A DNA stretch of 36,454 bases from an uncultured Granulosicoccaceae bacterium (GCA_938005265.1 CALLOA010000045.1:1-36454), one strand, 5' to 3'; positions 18,501 through 25,727 are shown, counted from the stretch's first letter. Program-made: numbers and translations. The notes: generated by a model from the letters alone, not told the origin.

Positions 18501-20406
18501 TGTTGGCATCGGTGATATGGCAGGTGATGTTTTTGGCAACGGTATGCTGCTATCCGAGCAAACCAGGCTTGTTGCTGCGTTCAATCACCAACATATATTC
18601 ATCGATCCCGAACCGGATGCGGCAAGCAGTTTTGCTGAACGCCAACGACTGTTTCAACTGCCACGCTCCAGCTGGGAAGATTACGACACGTCACTAATCT
18701 CAAGGGGTGGCGCTGTATTCTCGCGAAGTGCAAAAAAAATCGATTTGTCTGACGAGGCTTGCCTGGCGCTTGGCATTGAAAATCAATCAATGACACCAAC
18801 ACAGCTGATCAACGCGATACTCAAATCGCCTGTTGATCTGTTGTGGAACGGCGGAATAGGAACCTATATAAAGTCCTCGAAAGAGAACCACCTCGATGCA
18901 CACGATCGCGCTAACGATGTATTGCGTGTAGATGCAAACGAGCTACGTTGCCGCGTTATTGGCGAGGGAGGCAATCTGGGTTGTACGCAGCGTGGACGAA
19001 TAGAATTTGCAGCCGGCGGTGGCAAGATGTATACAGACGCCATAGATAATTCAGCGGGAGTGGATTGCTCGGATCATGAAGTTAACATCAAAATTCTTGT
19101 TAACAGCATTGTTGCCAGCGGAGATCTGACACTTAAGCATCGTGATCAGTTACTTGCCGAAATGACGGATGAGGTAGCTCAACTGGTACTGCAAGACAAC
19201 TACCTGCAAACACAATGCATCAGCCACACTCACAGCGAAGCTGATGCGCTGCTGGACGAACACGCGAGATTTATAGCCAGTCTTGAAGAAGCTGAACTAC
19301 TAAACCGTGACATCGAATTCCTGCCTAGCAAGGATGAAATTGCTGAACGCCTGGCCACTGATGGCGGCCTGCATTCACCTGAAATAGCTGTATTGGTTTC
19401 CTATAGCAAGATGACGCTATACAACCAGCTTCTCGACTCACCATTCCCCGACGACCCTTACCTTTGCACCAGGCTAATCGATTATTTCCCTGACCGTCTC
19501 GGCGAGCGATATGCCGACCAAATTGCAAATCACAGACTACATCGAGAAATTATTGCAACGCTTGCAACCAATGACCTGGTTAATCGTCTCGGACCTACCT
19601 ACCTGTTCCGACTGGAGGAAGAACTGGGCTCCAGTGAGGCCGAGGTTGCCAGTGCTTTTATTGCCGTTTGCGATATTTTTGATCTGCAGAAAATGTGGTC
19701 CAGTATTGAGGCACTGGATAATAAAATTTCTGCTGATGTACAAAGCACCATGCACATTCTGGTACGCGGCCTGGCTGAACGTGCGATTCACTGGATATTG
19801 CGATCACGGCGCCAGTCACAGACAATCAAACAATTGGTGGAACATTTCAAACCGGGCATATCGGAGCTTGTGAACAGCATGCCGGAATGCCTGGCAAGTG
19901 TTAATCGCACGACACTGGACGGACGGACGGATTACTTCGTCAATGCAGGTAGCCCGACGGAAGTAGCCAGCAAGGTTGCTCAAGTCGTGCCTTTGTCCGG
20001 TGCTCTGGACATCGTCGAGATCAGCAAATCGCTAGACACTGATGTCGACGCGGCAGCGGCTGTTTATTTCGAGCTTGGCGTATTTCTCGATTTGCAATGG
20101 TTGCGCGACGAAATCTCCCAGCTGGACGTCAGGACTCATTGGCATAAACTTGCTAAATCCGAACTTCGCAGTGACCTGCACTACCAGCAAAGATATCTCT
20201 GTGCCGAAGTGATCGCCAACACTGATGACAACGCAGACCCGGCCAACCGCATCAAAAGCTGGTCGCTTAAAAAAGAAACTGCAGCGAGGAAGTACAGCGA
20301 ACTGGTCAATGAATTGAAAGCCAGCAGCAGCGTCGATTTTGCAATGTTATCTTTGGCGGTAAACGAAGTGCACAAGCTACTTAGTTCTGATCGCCCCATT
20401 GGATAA
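15514..20406 (+). CDS. gdhB: NAD-specific glutamate dehydrogenase, large (L_180) type
   Basis: 1630-aa catabolic enzyme that oxidises glutamate to 2-oxoglutarate and ammonia with NAD+, feeding amino-acid carbon into the TCA cycle. The long N-terminal region carries ACT-like regulatory segments (VIEIVTDDMPHLVNSISMVV near residues 90-110). The catalytic core begins around residue 829 with GGLRWSDRREDFRTEVLGL, followed by AQMVKNAVIVPVGSKGGF. The dinucleotide-binding part includes AVGIGDMAGDVFGNGML and GEGGNLGCTQRGR. Length fits the roughly 1600-residue class known from Streptomyces and Pseudomonas. The start ATG has no visible Shine-Dalgarno, so the exact start is uncertain. Confidence 0.95.
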   Translation: MHQRATATSPFIDGILASLPEKISNGQQAHLDEFIKLYYQQTPESDLSIATPDDFAGAAISHWQLLKKRPAGKALVHVFNPRVEQHGWQSSHTVIEIVTDDMPHLVNSISMVVTAHDANIHLTIHPVLQVARNPEGTLLKICPKQGDSGEQDHTAPNAVLKESVIHLQIDRLVDENRLLALQDGIEAVIFQITSVFRDREALLQQAPQMAGQIADQGSHSELDKTCIDLLQWLDSTQFHAFGSASFTIDQTTGAYTLLPETALGLMRGNERFPGLDPQAILGGHKTPQQTTHKSSSGNPEATPSPLTISKSSLRSPLNRPEPLDVITSHTSDGRHLHCVLGLFTQNMNTRETNYIPLLREKTQSVMEVAGADESTHDGKSLKDTLESLPRDLLFQANQTEILEIARGIVDLQERQRIKLFGSLSSGGLYYNCLVYIPRDNYGREIRVRIQNILLSELGGQDSEFTVRFSSQRTLARLHFVIHLANTASDSPDWQEIEQRIIQASISWDDRLHDALLAKYDEDEANRLFGEYSDAFPSNYKEDYSAQIARSDISFIETRVKDDLPVMSFYRHILADVGTVNFKLFSPLEHIALSDVIPVIENMGLKVDAEHPFLVQRKQAAPVWIHEFTAQHIDGQDIDPEASSERMQQAFAEIWTGRVENDAFNRLMLACELDWRQVVVLRSYCKYLLQIQSPFSQEYIVASLVSNSKITRQLVNLFENRFNPAQRDSDASSRQTQSESIDKNIEELLSEVDSLDEDRILRSYLNLIKSTLRTNHYCVDAAGQRLPYVSFKLDSQAIAQLPLPRPNVEIFVYSAQVEGIHLRGGKVARGGLRWSDRREDFRTEVLGLMKAQMVKNAVIVPVGSKGGFYVKRPPESGNRDEVLQQGIECYKTFLRGLLDLTDNLTGDKITPPKDVVCYDDDDPYLVVAADKGTATFSDYANEIAAEYGFWLGDAFASGGSVGYDHKKMGITARGAWESVKRHFRELGSDIQQEPFTAVGIGDMAGDVFGNGMLLSEQTRLVAAFNHQHIFIDPEPDAASSFAERQRLFQLPRSSWEDYDTSLISRGGAVFSRSAKKIDLSDEACLALGIENQSMTPTQLINAILKSPVDLLWNGGIGTYIKSSKENHLDAHDRANDVLRVDANELRCRVIGEGGNLGCTQRGRIEFAAGGGKMYTDAIDNSAGVDCSDHEVNIKILVNSIVASGDLTLKHRDQLLAEMTDEVAQLVLQDNYLQTQCISHTHSEADALLDEHARFIASLEEAELLNRDIEFLPSKDEIAERLATDGGLHSPEIAVLVSYSKMTLYNQLLDSPFPDDPYLCTRLIDYFPDRLGERYADQIANHRLHREIIATLATNDLVNRLGPTYLFRLEEELGSSEAEVASAFIAVCDIFDLQKMWSSIEALDNKISADVQSTMHILVRGLAERAIHWILRSRRQSQTIKQLVEHFKPGISELVNSMPECLASVNRTTLDGRTDYFVNAGSPTEVASKVAQVVPLSGALDIVEISKSLDTDVDAAAAVYFELGVFLDLQWLRDEISQLDVRTHWHKLAKSELRSDLHYQQRYLCAEVIANTDDNADPANRIKSWSLKKETAARKYSELVNELKASSSVDFAMLSLAVNEVHKLLSSDRPIG

Positions 20407-20430
20407 CAAGTGATAACAAGGGATAACAAG
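20401..20430 (+). repeat. Three tandem 10-bp GATAACAAG units over the gdhB stop codon
   Basis: The unit nGATAACAAG occurs three times without interruption (20401-20410, 20411-20420, 20421-20430), differing only in the first base. The first copy contains the stop codon of the dehydrogenase gene. Confidence 0.85.
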
Positions 20431-20522
20431 ACTGATTGACAGGACCAACATTGGTCGGGTAGCGATCGGACGGAGATTGGGGTAAGTGGGCAAGAGGGGT
20501 AAGGAATCGATGAACTAGATTG

Positions 20523-20546
20523 GGTAGCCGAAGCTACCTTTCTATT
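20523..20546 (+). terminator. Intrinsic terminator of the glutamate dehydrogenase gene
   Basis: GGTAGC (20523-20528), tetraloop CGAA, GCTACC (20533-20538), then TTTCTATT. The stem is perfect and T-rich sequence follows on the plus strand. It ends at the last base of the convergent membrane-protein gene. A second small inverted repeat, GACCAA-CA-TTGGTC, lies at 20443-20456. Confidence 0.6.
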
Positions 20547-20833
20547 CAGGTACCGCGGGGCTTGGCAGAACGAAACAGGCTGGCCAGCACGACCAACATG
20601 AACGAGCCCATCAGAGCGCGCAACAGATAGGTAAAATCACTGACATCGACTTGCGTCGCACTGCCTATCAGAACCGGCAGCATCGCACCGAGTGTTGCAC
20701 CGATAACACCCAGCAGCACGTTGACAACAAAACCACTGCGCCTTGCTCGCAAAAATACCGCGGAAACACCGCCGAAAGTCAGGCCAATCAATAGCATTAG
20801 AACCAGATTGGATGCAGGCATGGGCATGCGCAT
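20546..20833 (-). CDS. Small membrane protein, GlsB/YeaQ/YmgE-like
   Basis: 95 aa with three hydrophobic segments: LVLMLLIGLTFGGVSAVFL, VVNVLLGVIGATLGAMLPVL and LRALMGSFMLVVLASLF. The glycine-rich middle segment (GFVVNVLLGVIGATLG) resembles the transglycosylase-associated (GlsB/YeaQ/YmgE) family of stress-linked membrane proteins, whose biochemical role is unknown. A strong AAGGAG site lies upstream. The ATG at 20833 is only three bases from GGAG, so the ATG at 20827 (nine bases) is an equally likely start. The start region lies inside an inverted repeat, described separately. Confidence 0.7.
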   Translation of the reverse strand: MRMPMPASNLVLMLLIGLTFGGVSAVFLRARRSGFVVNVLLGVIGATLGAMLPVLIGSATQVDVSDFTYLLRALMGSFMLVVLASLFRSAKPRGT

Positions 20834-20872
20834 GCTCTCCTTGAATAAGTGTGCTTACATACTAGAGCATGC
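20830..20872 (-). promoter_or_regulatory. Inverted repeat enclosing RBS and start of the GlsB-like gene
   Basis: On the minus strand GCATGCTCT (20872-20864) pairs perfectly with AGAGCATGC (20838-20830). The second arm contains part of the ribosome site and the ATG at 20833. If both arms are transcribed, the stem would hide the start codon. If transcription starts inside the 25-nt loop, the repeat would instead act as a DNA operator. Confidence 0.45.
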
Positions 20873-21109
20873 AATCAGGTGTGTAAGTTAACAATTAAGA
20901 CGGATGCGCGGCAGCGCAGCATTCTGCTGCACTTTATCGTTAAAATGACGGCTTGCTCACATTGTCGAATTCTGTCAGATTGTTCAGCAAAAGAACCAGC
21001 CGACCTTTTTACGGCTTCTCCGGCAGTCCAAGGCTGGCAATCAGCCAAAGCTATCAAACGGCCGGTTTGACAAGCAACGAATTCAAGATCGAGCACAGGG
21101 AAACCGACC

Positions 21110-21898
21110 ATGAGCAGCAGTAACGATTTCAACAATATTCATTTCTCAATCTCCGGGAATGGCATAGCCAGACTCACTTTCAATCGACCGGACAAACTCA
21201 ATAGTTTTACCGAAGAGATGTTCGAAGAAATTCGCACTGCCCTGCTTAGAGTGCAAACGACTGAGGGTACGCGTTGTCTTGTCATTAGTGGCGCTGGTCG
21301 TGGTTTTTGTGCCGGGCAGGATCTGGGTGACCTTGATTTCAGCAACCTCTCGGACACTGTGGAAAAGAACTACAATCCGCTGGTTCGCAGCATAGCGAGC
21401 CTGGACATGCCCGTAGTTGCCGCGGTAAACGGTGTTGCAGCAGGGGCAGGCGCAAACATTGCCCTGGCCTGCGACATAGTCATCGCGGCGCGCTCTGCAA
21501 GCTTTGTGCAGTCATTCTGCAATATCGGGCTGGTGCCGGATGCAGGAGGCACCTGGTCGCTGCCACGTCTGGTCGGCGGACCTCGTGCAATGGCCATGGC
21601 CTTGCTGGGTGACAAGATCAGTGCTGAGCAGGCAGAACAATGGGGTATGATCTGGCAGTGTGTGGATGACAATGATCTGAGCACGGTGGTGGAACGCATC
21701 GCTGAACGCTTTGCCACCGCTCCCACCACCGGCCTTGCCTTTATGAAAAAACTGCTTCGCCAAAGTTGGGACCACACACTGGACGCGCAGCTCGATCTGG
21801 AGCGGGATTTTCAGGCAGCGGCAAGTCAGACACGTGATTTTCGTGAAGGGGTGCAGGCTTTTCTGGAAAAACGGCCTCCTAACTTCACAGGCAGTTAA
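21110..21898 (+). CDS. paaG: Enoyl-CoA hydratase/isomerase, PaaG-like
   Basis: 262-aa crotonase-fold protein, the same length as E. coli PaaG. Several stretches match PaaG closely: GAGRGFCAGQDL (oxyanion hole), YNPLVR, AAVNGVAAGAGA, DIVIAARSASFV, GLVPDAGGTW (with the catalytic Asp) and LDAQLDLERDFQ. PaaG converts 1,2-epoxyphenylacetyl-CoA to an oxepin-CoA and also has delta3,delta2-enoyl-CoA isomerase activity. No other paa gene is in the window, so a role in beta-oxidation of unsaturated acyl chains is as likely as phenylacetate breakdown. It precedes the C1 module by 273 nt on the same strand. Confidence 0.85.
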   Translation: MSSSNDFNNIHFSISGNGIARLTFNRPDKLNSFTEEMFEEIRTALLRVQTTEGTRCLVISGAGRGFCAGQDLGDLDFSNLSDTVEKNYNPLVRSIASLDMPVVAAVNGVAAGAGANIALACDIVIAARSASFVQSFCNIGLVPDAGGTWSLPRLVGGPRAMAMALLGDKISAEQAEQWGMIWQCVDDNDLSTVVERIAERFATAPTTGLAFMKKLLRQSWDHTLDAQLDLERDFQAAASQTRDFREGVQAFLEKRPPNFTGS

Positions 21899-21902
21899 GT
21901 GC

Positions 21903-21947
21903 AGCTTTTTTCGACCAGCTTTTTTACGATCAGAAATCGGTCGAAAA
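21903..21947 (+). terminator. Hairpin with T-runs after paaG
   Basis: TTTTCGACC (21908-21916) pairs perfectly with GGTCGAAAA (21939-21947). A 9-bp direct repeat AGCTTTTTT occurs at 21903 and 21917. The T-runs lie before and inside the loop rather than after the stem, so its role as a terminator is uncertain. Confidence 0.3.
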
Positions 21948-22171
21948 CTGCGTAGAAACGCCCTGCTGGAAAGTGCGAGCTACCGGGCACATTGGTTCAA
22001 GGGTTGCATTGTGGAAACATCGGTGTCGTAAATCAGCTTTATAGCGTCGTCGGCAGAGCAACCACGGACTTACCGCACTGTCTACGCTACTGTCTAATAC
22101 GCGGAATACATTTACGCCTTGTTTATAACAACAAAGCCAATCAATACGATGGCAACCTGGTGGTAAGAACC

Positions 22172-22879
22172 ATGTCAGAAGAAGAATACGACGACGAAGA
22201 AGACATCATTCTTTCCGAGCTCAACGATGATGAGCTGGTCGAACAAATGCACGACGATCTGTATAACGGCCTTAAGGAAGAGATCGAAGAAGGCACCAAC
22301 ATCCTGCTGGAACGAGGCTGGTCGGCTGATAAGGTACTGAACGATGCGCTGGTTGAAGGTATGCGCATTGTCGGCATCGACTTCCGCGACGGCATTCTAT
22401 TCGTACCTGAAGTATTGATGGCTGCGAATGCAATGAAAGGTGGCATGGCGATTTTACGCCCGCTACTGGCTGAAACCGGCGCACCACCCATCGGCAAGGT
22501 TGTCATCGGTACGGTTAAAGGCGACATACACGACATTGGCAAAAACCTCGTTGGCATGATGCTCGAAGGCGCAGGGTTTGAAGTGATCGATCTGGGTATC
22601 AATAACCCGGTCGAGGATTACCTGGCGGCACTGGAAGAACACAAACCGGACATTCTCGGTATGTCGGCACTGCTGACAACCACCATGCCGTACATGAAAG
22701 TTGTTATTGATACTTTGAAGGAACAAGGCATGCGTGATGACTTCATCGTTCTGGTGGGCGGCGCACCATTAAATGAAGAGTTCGGTGAGGCTGTTGGTGC
22801 TGACGCGTACTGTCGAGATGCGGCTGTGGCGGTCGAGACTGCAAAATCTCTTATTCAGGAAAGGCGCGCTGCCAGCTAG
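22172..22879 (+). CDS. Methyltransferase cognate corrinoid protein (MtgC/MttC-like)
   Basis: 235-aa cobalamin-binding shuttle protein. The N-terminal helical cap domain (about residues 20-95, EGMRIVGIDFRDGILFVPEVLMAANAMKGG) is followed by the Rossmann-like B12 domain with the ligand motif D118-I-H120-D-I-G123, then the conserved segments MSALLTTTMPYM and GGAPLNEEFGEAVGADAY. His120 is the expected lower cobalt ligand. The frame extends upstream to 21992, but the ATG at 22172 gives a family-like start and the upstream residues look non-coding. The first 29 residues contain 15 Asp/Glu and no Lys/Arg, which is unusual. It is the first gene of the C1 module. No cobalamin riboswitch box was recognised upstream. 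Confidence 0.92.
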   Translation: MSEEEYDDEEDIILSELNDDELVEQMHDDLYNGLKEEIEEGTNILLERGWSADKVLNDALVEGMRIVGIDFRDGILFVPEVLMAANAMKGGMAILRPLLAETGAPPIGKVVIGTVKGDIHDIGKNLVGMMLEGAGFEVIDLGINNPVEDYLAALEEHKPDILGMSALLTTTMPYMKVVIDTLKEQGMRDDFIVLVGGAPLNEEFGEAVGADAYCRDAAVAVETAKSLIQERRAAS

Positions 22880-22887
22880 TTTTATTG

Positions 22888-22990
22888 TTGGCTTGTGCCA
22901 ATGTTGTTGCCTTGCTGCCATGGCCATGGCAAGGTCAACACGGCTCAAATTGCAATCTCAAGTTGAGCACTGACAACTTCAGTGCTTAAC
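22888..22990 (+). other. Three hairpins between the corrinoid gene and the DUF1638 gene
   Basis: Stem 1: TTGGC-TTGT-GCCAA (22888-22901). Stem 2: perfect 16-bp palindrome TGCCATGGCCATGGCA (22916-22931). Stem 3: a 12-pair stem with one G-T pair, 22962-22973 with 22979-22990, loop of 5 nt. None is followed by a T-run. They could set the 3' end or stability of the corrinoid mRNA, so that the shuttle protein is made in excess. Confidence 0.5.
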
Positions 22991-23032
22991 AAAACGGCGA
23001 GCATAGTGATCTTCGCATGCGATGACGTTCGT

Positions 23033-23044
23033 ATGCATATGCAT
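23033..23044. promoter_or_regulatory. 12-bp palindrome upstream of the DUF1638 gene
   Basis: ATGCATATGCAT is perfectly palindromic and lies 36 bp before the DUF1638 start. GATGACG and CGTCG sequences on either side add an imperfect outer repeat. It could be an operator. Confidence 0.25.
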
Positions 23045-23080
23045 TAGTCGTCGCTGTAACCATCGTGGTGAACCAGGCAA

Positions 23081-23698
23081 ATGGCAGGCAGCTCAAAATC
23101 CACACTAATCATCGGCTGTGGTGCCATCGCGCACGAGCTAATCGCAGTTTTTAAGGCCAACAACTGGTCACATATTGAAGTCCAGTGCCTGCCCGCAGAA
23201 TGGCACAACACCCCTGACAAAATCGTACCTGCTATTCGCGAGAAACTGTCTAGCGAACGCGACCGCTTCAGCCGCATCTTTATAGCTTACGGCGACTGTG
23301 GCACCGGTGGCAGGCTTGACGCCTTGCTTGATGAGCCGGAAAACCACGGCATAGACAGGCTGGATGGCGATCACTGCTATGCTTTTTTTGCGGGCACCAA
23401 GAACTTCGATAACATCGCTAATGATGATATCGGCACTTTCTACCTCACAGACTACCTGGCAGCAAATTTCGACCGCCTGATACTGGGCGAATTGGGTATT
23501 AATGATCATCCGGAATTACTATCCATGTATTTTGGTAACTACAACAGGCTGGTCTACCTGTCACAACAAAACAACGAAAGTTTGATGAACAAGGCGAAAC
23601 AGGCTGCAGCAGCACTAAATCTGTCGTTTGAGCATATCCACACAGGTCTGGAAAAGTTCGAAAATGCACTCAGTGGAGTTCGTATCATCTCGGACTGA
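23081..23698 (+). CDS. DUF1638 family protein of the corrinoid C1 module
   Basis: 205 aa with the family pattern LIIGCGAIAHEL, LPAEWHNTPDKI and YGDCGTGGRLD, then DHCYAFFAG. Function is not established. Candidate metal or cofactor ligands are Cys13, His18, Cys36, His42, Cys73, His98 and Cys99. DUF1638 genes are known to lie near corrinoid proteins and methyltransferases in bacteria and methanogens. Here it follows the corrinoid gene, and the window holds no MttB-like enzyme, so it could be the enzyme that loads the methyl group, or a corrinoid assembly factor. Both are inferences. The ATG at 23081 follows a weak GG-rich site. Confidence 0.82.
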   Translation: MAGSSKSTLIIGCGAIAHELIAVFKANNWSHIEVQCLPAEWHNTPDKIVPAIREKLSSERDRFSRIFIAYGDCGTGGRLDALLDEPENHGIDRLDGDHCYAFFAGTKNFDNIANDDIGTFYLTDYLAANFDRLILGELGINDHPELLSMYFGNYNRLVYLSQQNNESLMNKAKQAAAALNLSFEHIHTGLEKFENALSGVRIISD

Positions 23699-23762
23699 CA
23701 CAATGACCAATTAACCGGTTGCGGATTATTGATCGACTGCTCCGGTGACGGAAACAAATGTT

Positions 23763-24071
23763 ATGGCAAAACTGATTACTATCTACTGGCGGGATATACC
23801 GTCACAAGTGATAGCAAAAGCAGGACGTAAAACCTCGAAAATTATGCTTGACGATCGCTTTCAAGTCGCTATCGATCGCGCCGCAATGCGTGCAGGTGCA
23901 GGAACATCCGATGCCTACATGGCTGACTGGAAACGCGAGGAAGTATCAGTTGAAGGTGAGCTGGCAGTGGTCGCGCGCCAACGTGCTGACGAACTGGAAG
24001 CCGAGTTTAACGACGAACAGCTGGAAGCCCTGACTAAAGCCAAAGGGTTAACCGAGAATCTCAAGAACTGA
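23763..24071 (+). CDS. Small 'virulence factor' family protein
   Basis: 102 aa from the ATG at 23763 (a GTG at 23745 is in frame but has no ribosome site). The sequence MAKLITIYWRDIPSQVIAKAGRK matches the short family annotated in databases as 'virulence factor' (PF13769-like). That name is misleading in this context. The C-terminal third is a charged helix (EGELAVVARQRADELEAEF). Its place between DUF1638 and metV suggests a part in the C1 module, perhaps as a scaffold or regulator. Function unknown. Confidence 0.75.
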   Translation: MAKLITIYWRDIPSQVIAKAGRKTSKIMLDDRFQVAIDRAAMRAGAGTSDAYMADWKREEVSVEGELAVVARQRADELEAEFNDEQLEALTKAKGLTENLKN

Positions 24072-24204
24072 AGCTCTCGAATTTTTAGTCGAATTTTATT
24101 TATACGAGGAAAAGTTCTTCGTCCAATACCAACCTGGTAGCCACATGCATCTGCTCTATGTATGTGGAAAAAAAGCTACCACCAAACTAATCGGGGCCAA
24201 GACC

Positions 24205-24699
24205 ATGTACAAAGTCAGACTCTGGTCAGTCAGGCATGCTGGACTCCTTGAAAAAGTCTACAACGCCGTTGAAAAGTGCCTGGTGCGCTTGGCACCCGTG
24301 TTCGAGCGCGTGGGATATGAGCGCGTCGAAAAACCCATGGCACTAATCGAGAAATCGGTCAAAGGCGTGCTTTTTGACTGTCAGATGTGCGGTCAGTGCG
24401 CATTGAGCTCCACCGGCATGTCATGCCCGATGAATTGTCCCAAGACCTTGCGCAATGGTCCCTGTGGTGGAGTACGTGAGAACGGAAACTGCGAAGTCAA
24501 ACCCGAGATGGCTTGTGTGTGGGTTGAAGCTGTCAAAGGCCATGCACTGATGCAGTCAGCTAATAACCTGAATGAAGTGCAGTTCCCGGTTGACTATACG
24601 CTAAAGGGTTCATCGTCATGGCTGCGGGTAGCGCGTGAAAAGGCCGCAGAAACCGCTGCAGCAAACTCAGACGACGCTTTGACCAGCGACAAGGTGTAA
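24205..24699 (+). CDS. metV: Methylenetetrahydrofolate reductase C-terminal (MetV-like) Fe-S subunit
   Basis: 164 aa from the ATG at 24205. The frame is open from 24145, but those 20 residues are not family-like. A cysteine-rich centre holds Cys59, Cys62, Cys65, Cys74, Cys78, Cys87, Cys96 and Cys104, including DCQMCGQC, CPMNCPK and GPCGG. This matches the MTHFR_C domain of acetogen MetV, which carries iron-sulfur clusters and pairs with MetF. The metF ATG follows two bases after the stop, so the two proteins are likely made together as a MetVF complex. Such a complex would use an Fe-S partner rather than free NADH as in E. coli MetF. Confidence 0.85.
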   Translation: MYKVRLWSVRHAGLLEKVYNAVEKCLVRLAPVFERVGYERVEKPMALIEKSVKGVLFDCQMCGQCALSSTGMSCPMNCPKTLRNGPCGGVRENGNCEVKPEMACVWVEAVKGHALMQSANNLNEVQFPVDYTLKGSSSWLRVAREKAAETAAANSDDALTSDKV

Positions 24700-24701
24700 G
24701 A

Positions 24702-25727
24702 ATGAAATTCGACGACGAGCCGGTTCCCGGATACCCGCTGCCAATACTGCCCGGCCACACATCGCCAGGTCGCCTCGAACGTGTATTGCGAGCGGGAGAA
24801 TTTGCAGTCACGACTGAACTGGCGCCCCCCGATTCCGCCGACCCGGAAGAAGTTTACAAACGCGCACGCATTTTCGATGGCTATGTTGATGCCATCAATG
24901 CAACTGATGGCAGTGGCGCACATTGCCACATGAGTAGTGTTGCCGTGTGCGCCCTACTCTGCAGGATGGGCTACGCCCTGATTATGCAAATCTCCTGCAG
25001 GGATAAAAACCGTATCGCCATACAAGGTGATATTCTCGGTGCTGCTGCGATGGGCGTCTGCAATATGCTCTGCCTGTCAGGTGACGGTGTACAAACCGGC
25101 GACCATCCGCAAGCTAAACCAGTCTTTGACCTCGACTGCATGTCACTACTGGAAATTGCGCGTACTCTGCGTGATGATTCCTGCTTTCAGAGTGGCCGCG
25201 CTATCGATTCTGCTCCGAGAGTATTTCTTGGCGCTGCTGCCAACCCGTTTGCACCACCCTTTGACTGGCGGCCGCAGCGTCTGGCAAAAAAAGTGGCAGC
25301 CGGTGCGCAATTTGTACAAACTCAGTACTGTTACGACATCGATCGACTGCAATCCTACATGACACAAGTTCGCGATTTGGGACTCGACAAAGAAGTTTTT
25401 ATCCTGCTGGGTGTCGGCCCTTTAGCATCAGCCCGGACCGCAGAATGGATTCGCAGCAACGTTCCCGGTGTGCATATACCAGACAACGTTATTGACCGAC
25501 TCAAAGGCGCTGACAATCAAAAAGCGGAAGGACAGAAAATTTGTATCGAGATGATACAACAAGCACGTGAAATTGAAGGTATTAATGGCGTACACATCAT
25601 GGCTTACAGGCAGGAAGAAAATGTCGCCAATATCGTTGATGCATCTGGTGTACTTAATGGTCGTGTACCCTGGCACCCAAGACAATACGAACAACAAACT
25701 TTGCATGACTATTCGGAACACGAATGA
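24702..25727 (+). CDS. metF: 5,10-methylenetetrahydrofolate reductase
   Basis: 341-aa TIM-barrel flavoenzyme interconverting methyl-THF and methylene-THF. Family features are FAVTTELAPPDSADPEEV, with the conserved active-site Glu39, then VDAINATDGSGAHCHMSS, LMQISCRDKNRIAIQGDILGAA, LCLSGDG and GAQFVQTQYCYD near the middle. Coupling to metV and the presence of a methyl-THF-forming methyltransferase downstream suggest it works in the oxidative direction, to burn methyl groups, rather than for methionine synthesis. It ends 175 nt before the next gene. Confidence 0.93.
   Translation: MKFDDEPVPGYPLPILPGHTSPGRLERVLRAGEFAVTTELAPPDSADPEEVYKRARIFDGYVDAINATDGSGAHCHMSSVAVCALLCRMGYALIMQISCRDKNRIAIQGDILGAAAMGVCNMLCLSGDGVQTGDHPQAKPVFDLDCMSLLEIARTLRDDSCFQSGRAIDSAPRVFLGAAANPFAPPFDWRPQRLAKKVAAGAQFVQTQYCYDIDRLQSYMTQVRDLGLDKEVFILLGVGPLASARTAEWIRSNVPGVHIPDNVIDRLKGADNQKAEGQKICIEMIQQAREIEGINGVHIMAYRQEENVANIVDASGVLNGRVPWHPRQYEQQTLHDYSEHE

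Noticed and set aside
21899..22171. Cobalamin riboswitch before the corrinoid gene
   Set aside because: The region was read for a B12-box-like core and none was found. The corrinoid protein binds cobalamin but does not make it, so a riboswitch is not required.
21992..22171. N-terminal extension of the corrinoid protein to 295 aa
   Set aside because: The 60 extra residues are not family-like and no ribosome site supports the upstream start. The ATG at 22172 gives the expected domain order.
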